Shown here: positions 1 to 4,976 of the stretch, piece by piece
Layout: the number at the start of each line of letters is the position of its first letter
Position numbering within the stretch: the stretch's first letter is position 1
Source: Gammaproteobacteria bacterium
GTDB taxonomy: Bacteria > Pseudomonadota > Gammaproteobacteria > GRL18
Assembly (NCBI GenBank): GCA_013139395.1
Contig: WTAX01000157.1
Location: forward strand, 1 to 5,918
Length of the DNA: 5,918 nucleotides
Reading direction: 5' to 3'
Position numbers and translations under genes: made by a program
Notes under the pieces: model-generated
Database searches by the model: none
Told to the model about the DNA's origin: nothing
Seen by the model: only the letters and a program-made list of their open reading frames with translations

Positions 1-764
1 TGCAGCATCTGGTCGGCTGTTGATAACGATTTTGAGTTCATCTCAAAGGTTCTTTGTGTTTCAATTAAGTTAACTAATTCTTCAACAGTATTGACATTCG
101 AGCTTTCTAATGAGCCTTGCAATAGACCACCTCGATCATCTTCACCGGGAATGCCGGTTGTTGGTGAGCCGCTGGATACCGTTTCTAAAAACTGATTATC
201 ACCAATAGGCATTAAACCTGATGGATTGACAAATGACACGGTTTCAATGTTACCCACCTGAGTAGGTGCTGCATTTCCCGGCTCCAGAGCTGAAACTGTA
301 CCGTCAAGACCTATGGTGACAGAAATTGTCTGCTCCGGTAATGTGATTTGCGGTTCCATCAGCATACCATCTGATGTGACCAGACGACCTTGTTCATCAA
401 CCTGAAACGAACCATCACGGGTATAAGCTATATCACCATTAGGACGTGTGATCTGAAAAAAGCCATCACCCTGGATAGCAAGGTCTAATGAATTTTCCGT
501 TTGAATAAGATTGCCCTGCATGTGCATTTTTTGTGTCGCTGCCACTCTAACACCTGTACCCAGCATCATACCGGAAGGTAAAGTAGTATCCTGCGTTGCC
601 TGTGCACCAGGTTGTCTGATATTTTGGTAAATCAAATCTTCAAATACAGCACGGTCTTTTTTAAAACCCGTAGTGCTGGCGTTAGCCAGATTATTCGACA
701 CCACCTGTAAGCGCAGCTGCTGCGCATCTAAACCCGTTTTTGCTACCCATAATGCTGGATTCAT
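1..764 (-). CDS. flgG: Flagellar distal rod protein FlgG (C-terminus cut by window edge)
   Basis: FlgG forms the distal rod of the flagellar basal body, running from the proximal rod through the P and L rings to the hook. It is secreted by the flagellar type III apparatus. From the ATG at 764, 254 codons are readable and the frame is still open at base 1. The family is about 260 residues, so only a few residues are missing. The N-terminus has the rod-family signature NNLANASTTGF at about residues 24-34. A central SLDLAIQGDGFF motif is followed by a YTRDGSF segment. The C-terminal rod/hook domain contains LESSNVNTVEELVNLIETQR, then STADQML at the edge. AGGAG at 771-775 lies 6 bases before the ATG and fixes the start. 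It follows flgF by 32 bases and is almost certainly co-transcribed with it. FlgF is the only realistic alternative, and that is encoded next door. Confidence 0.97.
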   Translation of the reverse strand, partial: MNPALWVAKTGLDAQQLRLQVVSNNLANASTTGFKKDRAVFEDLIYQNIRQPGAQATQDTTLPSGMMLGTGVRVAATQKMHMQGNLIQTENSLDLAIQGDGFFQITRPNGDIAYTRDGSFQVDEQGRLVTSDGMLMEPQITLPEQTISVTIGLDGTVSALEPGNAAPTQVGNIETVSFVNPSGLMPIGDNQFLETVSSGSPTTGIPGEDDRGGLLQGSLESSNVNTVEELVNLIETQRTFEMNSKSLSTADQML

Positions 765-796
765 AACTTTCTCCTGAAAGCATCTAAAATAGATTA

Positions 797-1540
797 TTAA
801 CCTTGCAATCTCATTAATTGTGTACTGGACTGATCCATCTCTTCTGCTTTTTTCATTAACTTCACTTGCATTTCATACTGTCTTGACAGGCTGATCATAT
901 TGACCATTTCTGAAATGGCATTGACATTTGAGCTTTCCACCACACCGGAGACTAATGACACCGAGGCATCAGCTTCGGCTGGCTGAGCATTTTTTTGCAC
1001 CAGTAAACCTGACTCACTTTTTTGCATATTAGTCAGATCAGGTTTGACCAGCTTTAAACGCCCAATAACCGCTGTAGCATTATTTTCAGCACCTATAGGT
1101 ACAATGGAAATCGTACCATCGCTGGTAATATCAATTTTACTTGCCGGTGGAATCGTCACCGGTCCGCCATCACCCAAAACCGGCAAACCGGCTCCAGTAG
1201 TTAACATACCGGTTTCTGTTAATTTAAAATTACCGGCACGGGTATAAGCCTCTGTACCATTTTTATCTAACACAGCAAAAAAACCATCCCCTTGAATAGC
1301 AACATCTAAGGAATTGCCCGTGGAAATCATACTGCCCGATTTAAAATCAGTTCCTGGATTTTCAGTCATGGAATAAACTCGTGACGGCAGACCTGCACCA
1401 AAAACCGGTTGACTACGGGCTGCAGCAAAGTCTGCTTGAAATCCTGTCGTACTGGCATTAGCAAGATTATTCATATGCAATTGTTGATTAAGCATATTTT
1501 CTTTTGCCCCGGACATGGCAATAAAAATAAAATTATCCAT
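797..1540 (-). CDS. flgF: Flagellar proximal rod protein FlgF
   Basis: FlgF is a structural subunit of the proximal rod of the basal body and is exported by the flagellar type III system. The 247-residue product is close to the usual length (about 250). It starts MDNFIFIAMSGAKE, typical of gammaproteobacterial FlgF, and carries the rod signature NNLANASTTGF at residues 24-34. A central SLDVAIQGDGFF segment and YTRAGNF follow. The C-terminal domain has VVESSNVNAISEMVNMISLSR and ends with a helical region of the Flg_bbr_C type. The ribosome binding site is weaker than in its neighbours (AAAGGGTGAAG just before the ATG). Unlike the other genes here it lies 202 bases behind the preceding gene. 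That gap contains a terminator-like hairpin and a sigma-54-like promoter, so flgF probably heads its own transcription unit with flgG. Confidence 0.97.
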   Translation of the reverse strand: MDNFIFIAMSGAKENMLNQQLHMNNLANASTTGFQADFAAARSQPVFGAGLPSRVYSMTENPGTDFKSGSMISTGNSLDVAIQGDGFFAVLDKNGTEAYTRAGNFKLTETGMLTTGAGLPVLGDGGPVTIPPASKIDITSDGTISIVPIGAENNATAVIGRLKLVKPDLTNMQKSESGLLVQKNAQPAEADASVSLVSGVVESSNVNAISEMVNMISLSRQYEMQVKLMKKAEEMDQSSTQLMRLQG

Positions 1541-1604
1541 TGTTCTTCACCCTTTAAACTCCATGCATCTGATTTTTGACACCGTATTATCTTAATATTT
1601 ATAA

Positions 1605-1620
1605 TGCATGATTCAGGCCA
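1605..1620 (-). promoter_or_regulatory. Candidate sigma-54 (RpoN) promoter for flgF-flgG
   Basis: The minus strand reads TGGCCTG-AATC-ATGCA. This matches the sigma-54 consensus TGGCACG-N4-TTGCW with the GG and GC dinucleotides at the required spacing and three other mismatches. The predicted start of transcription is near 1594, giving a leader of about 54 bases before flgF. It lies just downstream of the terminator-like hairpin that follows flgE. In Pseudomonas aeruginosa flgFGHIJKL is a separate RpoN-dependent unit, which supports the reading. No activator site was identified. Confidence 0.62.
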
Positions 1621-1640
1621 AAAACTTTTCCAGGCAATAT

Positions 1641-1709
1641 AAAAAAGGCGAATAAATTCGCCTCTACATAAATAATCTCATTTAATTGTAGAGGCGAATT
1701 TATTCGCCT
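1641..1709 (-). terminator. Terminator-like long hairpin between flgE and flgF
   Basis: Perfect 23-bp inverted repeat with arms at 1646-1668 and 1687-1709. On the minus strand the second arm runs directly into six T's (1646-1641), the form of a Rho-independent terminator in the flg direction. The 18-base spacer can pair a further 5 bp (1669-1673 with 1680-1684), leaving a 6-base loop and a 2-base bulge. There is no T-run on the plus side, so any termination would be one-directional. It lies 33 bases after the flgE stop. Some readthrough is possible. The structure may equally stabilise the 3' end of flgBCDE mRNA. Confidence 0.6.
1646..1709. repeat. REP/MITE-like composite palindrome
   Basis: Each 23-bp arm of the inverted repeat contains a nearly perfect smaller palindrome, GGCGAAT-NN-ATTCGCC, flanked by TCTACA or its complement. 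A palindrome inside a palindrome is typical of dispersed extragenic repeats (REP-like or MITE-like) rather than of an ordinary terminator. Only one copy lies in this window, so its dispersal in the genome is inferred. No transposase and no clear target-site duplication are visible. Confidence 0.55.
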
Positions 1710-1742
1710 GATAACTTATCCACTACACTGCGAAAAAATAAT

Positions 1743-3041
1743 TTATAACTGTATCACTGTCTGAGTAATGGTATCTGCTGTAGTAATTGTCTTAGCATTA
1801 GCCTGAAAATTACGCTGGGCAGTGATCAGATTAATTAACTGCTCGGTCAAGTCCACATTGGAATCTTCCAGCGCGCCTGAGTTAATTAAACCGGCATTAC
1901 CTTCACCCGGTGCATTAATAATGCCCTGCCCGGATGAAAAAGACTCTGCCCAGTAATTATCACCTAATTGACTGAGTCCCTGGCTGTTAGTGAAGCTAGT
2001 CAAATAAACCTGCCCAAGGTTATTTGACTGTCCATTGGTGAAACGGGCTGAAATAACACCCGATTGATCAACATCAATACCTGACAGCTGCCCCGTGGTG
2101 TAGCCGTTCTGGGTTAAATTAGTCACACCAAAATTAGCCCCGTATTGAGTGAGGTCACTCAGATCAAAAGCAATAGTCGAATCAGCAGCGCCTGATGCCG
2201 GTACAGCACCCGATAAATCAAAGGTTAAAGAAAATGTTCCTCCAACAGGAGCGGTTAAATTACCAGAACTATCAAATTCAATAGTTTGCGTACCTGGAGC
2301 ACCTGTCACTCCGGTATTATCAATCGTATTGAAGATATTACCCTGAGCATCAATTAACTTTGTTGCAACTTGCCATTCATTTGGGTTCACTGTCTTTCTA
2401 AAATACAGTGACGTGAGCAGGGCATTACCCAGCGAATCATACGAGGTAAATGAAGTCGTATGATTGTAACTATCAGGATCTACCACACCTGTTGCAGGAT
2501 CAATACTCCATGGATCAGCAATATCATCAGGAGCAACTTCACCTGAATCAATATTCGCCACCAGAGTAGCGTCTGTTGTTGCATTGGGAGCAATATTAGT
2601 TGAATTAATCTGCAGATTCACAATCGAGCCGGTATTAATATCATTAGTATTCGGATCAATACCATAGCCTTTCAAATTTGAGTTACTATTGTCGACAATA
2701 AAACCATCTTTATCCACCTTAAATTGTCCGTTACGGGTGTATACCTGATTGCCTGAAACATCTGCCAAAGAAAAGAAGCCGTCCCCGGTTATCCCCAAAT
2801 CCAGATTGTTTTCTGTAAAGATAATATTACCCTGGGTAAATTGTTGTGAAGCGGCGGCTAATCTGACACCACTACCAATGGCGGTACTCACTGAACCAAA
2901 CTTACTGGAGGCATAGACATCAGCAAACTCAGCTCGTGACTGTTTAAAACCAATAGTACTCACATTAGCAATATTATTGCCGGTAATTTTTAAATCTGCC
3001 TGCGCTGCATTTAAACCACTTAAACCAATACGAAATGGCAT
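1743..3041 (-). CDS. flgE: Flagellar hook protein FlgE
   Basis: FlgE polymerises beneath the FlgD cap into the curved hook, the universal joint between rod and filament. It is exported by the flagellar type III system. The product has 432 residues, within the family range (about 400-460 in gammaproteobacteria). The N-terminal rod/hook domain has NNIANVSTIGF at residues 22-32. It is followed by the hook-type stretch NLDLGITGDGFF and YTRNGQF. The variable middle (roughly residues 140-320), rich in Thr, Asn, Asp and Gly, corresponds to the surface-exposed hook domains. The C-terminus (about 390-432) has ALEDSNVDLTEQLINLITAQ, then QANAKTITTADTI, the family-typical end. AGGAGG at 3048-3053 is 6 bases from the ATG. 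It follows flgD by 39 bases and is the last gene before the terminator-like hairpin. Confidence 0.98.
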   Translation of the reverse strand: MPFRIGLSGLNAAQADLKITGNNIANVSTIGFKQSRAEFADVYASSKFGSVSTAIGSGVRLAAASQQFTQGNIIFTENNLDLGITGDGFFSLADVSGNQVYTRNGQFKVDKDGFIVDNSNSNLKGYGIDPNTNDINTGSIVNLQINSTNIAPNATTDATLVANIDSGEVAPDDIADPWSIDPATGVVDPDSYNHTTSFTSYDSLGNALLTSLYFRKTVNPNEWQVATKLIDAQGNIFNTIDNTGVTGAPGTQTIEFDSSGNLTAPVGGTFSLTFDLSGAVPASGAADSTIAFDLSDLTQYGANFGVTNLTQNGYTTGQLSGIDVDQSGVISARFTNGQSNNLGQVYLTSFTNSQGLSQLGDNYWAESFSSGQGIINAPGEGNAGLINSGALEDSNVDLTEQLINLITAQRNFQANAKTITTADTITQTVIQL

Positions 3042-3080
3042 GATATACCTCCTGCCGATTATGCTTCTTATTATTAAAGT

Positions 3081-3752
3081 TTATCTAATTTCTCTTACTG
3101 CTGAAAAGTCAATACTGCCCAAACCTGCAAGATTTAACTGCATTCCCTGCCCGCCTTGTCCGATGGTGACACTATCCACCTTGGCACTCACTAATACTTC
3201 CTGAGCAATTTGCTCACTGCCGACATCAGCTATTGCCTGAACCCGATAGCCTCCCGGCGGCAAATAATTGCCGTTTTGATCCGTGCCGTCCCAACTAAAG
3301 TTAACTTCTCCCGCTGCCTGTGTTCCCATGGGAATTGTTTTAACCAATTGTCCCGCAGCATCTGTTATTTCCAGCGTTAAATTTGTTGTGGATGAGCTCA
3401 AATCAACCTGACCTGTGACATTTTGTCCCGCTTCTAACTGTGCAATACCGCCTGGGGCTAAGACACTGCGTCCCACCAGACTGGAAGCCTGCAAAGCAGA
3501 AGCAGACATCATATTTGCACTAAAATTATCAAAGGATTTCTGTAATTCTTCTGCCCCTGCTGCCGTTTCAAACTGTGCCAGTTGACTTAAAAACTCTCCA
3601 TTTTCCTGAGGCTCCAGGGGATCCTGATTTTTAAGCTGTGCAATCAACAATTGCATAAACTGATCTTCCTTGCTTGCTTCCACTTTGGGTTCATTCGATC
3701 TGCTCAGTCCCAAATTATCATAGATCGCTATATCATTATTAATTGTTGACAT
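3081..3752 (-). CDS. flgD: Flagellar hook assembly (capping) protein FlgD
   Basis: FlgD forms the transient cap at the tip of the growing hook and helps insert FlgE subunits. It is absent from the finished flagellum. The 223-residue product is of usual length. The conserved N-terminal secretion and cap region has DQFMQLLIAQLKNQDPLEP at residues 31-49, then FLSQLAQFETAAG. The C-terminal half carries the FlgD Ig/Fn3-like domain (LTLEITDAAGQLVKTI, then FSWDGTDQNGNYLPPGGYRV) interleaved with a Tudor-like domain. An AGGGG ribosome binding site (3760-3764) lies 7 bases upstream of the ATG. A 92-base gap separates it from flgC, without a recognisable promoter. It precedes flgE by 39 bases, as expected for the chaperone-like cap and its substrate. 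Confidence 0.97.
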   Translation of the reverse strand: MSTINNDIAIYDNLGLSRSNEPKVEASKEDQFMQLLIAQLKNQDPLEPQENGEFLSQLAQFETAAGAEELQKSFDNFSANMMSASALQASSLVGRSVLAPGGIAQLEAGQNVTGQVDLSSSTTNLTLEITDAAGQLVKTIPMGTQAAGEVNFSWDGTDQNGNYLPPGGYRVQAIADVGSEQIAQEVLVSAKVDSVTIGQGGQGMQLNLAGLGSIDFSAVREIR

Positions 3753-3823
3753 TATCTTTCCCCTGAACTGAACCGGTATTACTGATATTTAATGGTGTTG
3801 ACAAAAAATTTATCTCTCTTTTT

Positions 3824-3854
3824 TAAATCCTGAACTAATTGCTATCAGGATTTA
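3824..3854 (-). other. Stem-loop spanning the flgC stop codon
   Basis: Perfect 10-bp inverted repeat (TAAATCCTGA at 3824-3833, complement at 3845-3854) around an 11-base loop. The flgC TGA stop lies within the proximal arm. On the minus strand it is followed by A's and not T's, so it does not look like a terminator. It could mark an mRNA end or processing point in the 92-base flgC-flgD gap. The stem is AT-rich and its function is unproven. Confidence 0.4.
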
Positions 3855-4261
3855 CCCAGGTTGATGGTTCTCAATAGTAATTGTTTAGTGGTATTAAGCA
3901 CTTCCACATTGGTTTGATATGAACGTGATGCATCTATCATATTCGCCATTGCTTCAATTGGATTCACATTAGGCATAAAGACATAACCATCTTCATTGGC
4001 ATTGGGATGATAAGGCTGATACTGTGCTTTTAGTGGCTCTTCACTTTCAACAATCCTGTCCACAGCTACTTTTGCTACAGCAGGATCATTAGAAAATTGA
4101 TCCACTATCGTTTTAAAAACAGCCTGTCGGGATTTATAGGTGCCTTCTACACTGCTTGCCGCACTATTCACATTAGCAAGATTACTGGCCACCAGATTCA
4201 TACGCACCGTCTGGGCGGTCATTGCTGAACCTGATACATCAAATGTATTAAAAAGTCCCAT
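3845..4261 (-). CDS. flgC: Flagellar proximal rod protein FlgC
   Basis: FlgC is one of the proximal rod subunits (with FlgB and FlgF) linking the MS ring and export gate to the distal rod. The product has 138 residues, the normal FlgC length (about 134-150). The N-terminal rod motif SNLANVNS lies at residues 26-33 after FDVSGSAMTAQ. The C-terminal domain reads YVFMPNVNPIEAMANMIDAS, followed by RSYQTNVEVLNTTKQLLLRT, which is diagnostic of FlgC. Its AGGAG ribosome binding site (4269-4273) sits 7 bases before the ATG and overlaps the flgB stop codon. The two genes are 10 bases apart and are probably translationally coupled. Confidence 0.98.
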   Translation of the reverse strand: MGLFNTFDVSGSAMTAQTVRMNLVASNLANVNSAASSVEGTYKSRQAVFKTIVDQFSNDPAVAKVAVDRIVESEEPLKAQYQPYHPNANEDGYVFMPNVNPIEAMANMIDASRSYQTNVEVLNTTKQLLLRTINLGKS

Positions 4262-4271
4262 GATTTATCTC

Positions 4272-4685
4272 CTACTGTCCTTTTATTGCTTTGGTCAAAC
4301 TTTGAAACTTACCCGTCATAAAGCGTAAACTGGCACTATAGTATATTGAGTTTTTACTAAACTCTGTTTTCTCAACCCCGGCATCTACCGTATTACCATC
4401 TAAAGAAGGCTGGTAAGGATTACGATACATCACATCCGCAGAAAAGGTATCCTGAGTGGTTTTCAAATGATTCTGATTGGTAGTCGTCATTTTCAAACTG
4501 TCTTTTTTAAATTCTGAACGTGTACCCATAGCGCTTGACATGGCTTCTTTAAAATCAATATCTTTTGCCTTATAGCCCGGAGTATCTGCATTGGCTAAAT
4601 TAGAAGCCAGAATTTCAGAGCGTCTGGAACGCAGAATAAGTGCATCATCATGAGCGCCTAAATAACTGTCAAAACTGATTGCCAC
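4272..4685 (-). CDS. flgB: Flagellar proximal rod protein FlgB (GTG start)
   Basis: FlgB is a proximal rod subunit at the base of the axial structure, in contact with the FliE/MS-ring region. The product has 137 residues, as usual. The N-terminus MAISFDSYLGAHDDAL resembles Pseudomonas-type FlgB. The rod motif SNLANADTPGYKAKDIDF lies at about residues 28-45. The C-terminal half contains YRNPYQPSLDGNTVD and a final helix (YYSASLRFMTGKFQSLTKAI). The start codon is GTG at 4685-4683. It is supported by AGGAG at 4693-4697 with 7-base spacing and by the conserved N-terminus, and no ATG fits as well. It is the first gene of the flg run, about 77 bases downstream of the predicted start from the sigma-54 promoter at 4773-4788. 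Confidence 0.97.
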   Translation of the reverse strand: MAISFDSYLGAHDDALILRSRRSEILASNLANADTPGYKAKDIDFKEAMSSAMGTRSEFKKDSLKMTTTNQNHLKTTQDTFSADVMYRNPYQPSLDGNTVDAGVEKTEFSKNSIYYSASLRFMTGKFQSLTKAIKGQ

Positions 4686-4697
4686 TTTTTCACTCCT

Positions 4698-4709
4698 GCT
4701 TATATAAGC
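4698..4709. promoter_or_regulatory. 12-bp palindrome beside the flgB ribosome binding site
   Basis: GCTTATATAAGC is a perfect 12-bp palindrome immediately upstream of the AGGAG of flgB. In the transcript it could form a short GCUU/AAGC hairpin abutting the Shine-Dalgarno. As DNA it could be a dimer-binding site. No known operator was recognised, and chance is possible in AT-rich DNA. Confidence 0.3.
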
Positions 4710-4729
4710 TGATATTTAATTTTTCTATC

Positions 4730-4762
4730 ATTAAATTCTAATTAAATTCTAATTAAACTCTA
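4730..4762. repeat. Three tandem 11-bp repeats in the flgB leader
   Basis: Units at 4730-4740, 4741-4751 and 4752-4762 (plus strand ATTAAATTCTA twice, then ATTAAACTCTA with one change). They lie between the sigma-54 promoter and flgB. From the predicted start near 4762 they would occupy about +1 to +33 of the transcript. The period is close to one helical turn, so protein binding on one DNA face or RNA-level effects are conceivable. Simple slippage in AT-rich DNA is the plain alternative. Confidence 0.85.
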
Positions 4763-4772
4763 ATTATACGAA

Positions 4773-4788
4773 AGCAAGTGGCGTACCA
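4773..4788 (-). promoter_or_regulatory. Sigma-54 (RpoN) promoter of the flgBCDE operon
   Basis: The minus strand reads TGGTACG-CCAC-TTGCT. This matches the consensus TGGCACG-N4-TTGCW at all positions but one, with GG and GC correctly spaced. Transcription should begin near 4762. RpoN-dependent flgB promoters, activated by an NtrC-type regulator (FleR, FlrC or FlgR), are established for polar flagella of Pseudomonas and Vibrio. The activator site was not identified. Confidence 0.88.
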
Positions 4789-4836
4789 ACTTCAATTAAT
4801 TATTTATAATCAATTAGTTAGAATACAATTAAGCCT

Positions 4837-4905
4837 CTATTTTAAGCATAAACGGCAATGTGTGACCATATAACGGCAAGTCTGGCAATTGACAATTTTT
4901 TTCAT
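4837..4905 (-). CDS. Candidate 22-residue CxxC-CxxC small protein or leader peptide
   Basis: A short ORF runs from the ATG at 4905 to TAG at 4839-4837, encoding 22 residues that begin MKKIVN. It has four cysteines at positions 7, 10, 17 and 20, arranged as CQTC, six residues, then CRLC. This is the pattern of a minimal zinc-knuckle-like or metal-binding peptide. A full AGGAGG (4914-4919) lies 8 A-rich bases before the ATG, the best ribosome binding site in the window. Its stop is about 49 bases upstream of the flgB sigma-54 promoter, so it would need its own transcript. No convincing promoter was seen on the minus strand. I do not recognise the family. It could be a small protein, a Cys-rich leader peptide or a chance ORF. 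It overlaps the candidate promoter of the divergent aldolase gene. Confidence 0.42.
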   Translation of the reverse strand: MKKIVNCQTCRYMVTHCRLCLK

Positions 4906-4916
4906 TTCTTTATCCT
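4889..4916 (+). promoter_or_regulatory. Possible sigma-70 promoter for the aldolase/dehydrogenase gene
   Basis: An exact TTGACA (4889-4894) is followed after 16 bases by TATCCT (4911-4916), which matches the -10 consensus at four of six positions. The start of transcription would be near 4923, giving a leader of about 54 bases. The -10 box is weak and coincides with the reverse complement of the AGGAGG of the small minus-strand ORF, so one of the two signals may be fortuitous. Confidence 0.35.
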
Positions 4917-4976
4917 CCTATATACACTTTCACATACAGACTTATTTTTTTACATATAACGGACAGAGACTCATTT

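Noticed and set aside
1044..1247. Plus-strand open frame inside flgF
   Set aside because: It is antisense to a well-conserved flgF region, has no family resemblance and no ribosome binding site. The same applies to the plus-strand frames at 2149-2346, 2977-3204 and 4140-4328.
3075..3082. TAAAGTTT on the plus strand, identical to a sigma-28 (FliA) -35 element
   Set aside because: Eleven bases further on there is no GCCGATAA-like -10 element, and it points antisense into flgD. The GCCGATT at 3054-3060 lies on the wrong side.
4793..4831. Three CAATTA words upstream of the flgB sigma-54 promoter as activator sites
   Set aside because: The spacing is irregular (18 and 15 bases) and such words are expected in this very AT-rich stretch. 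They do not match an enhancer motif I know.
4881..4900. TGGCAATTGACAATT as a plus-strand sigma-54 promoter
   Set aside because: It has GG at -24 but lacks the required GC at -12.
4847..4962. Repeated CATA(T)AACGG words (about 4847, 4867 and 4953) as operator sites
   Set aside because: The first two are explained by the Cys-Arg codons of the small ORF, and the third matches only partly and at irregular spacing.
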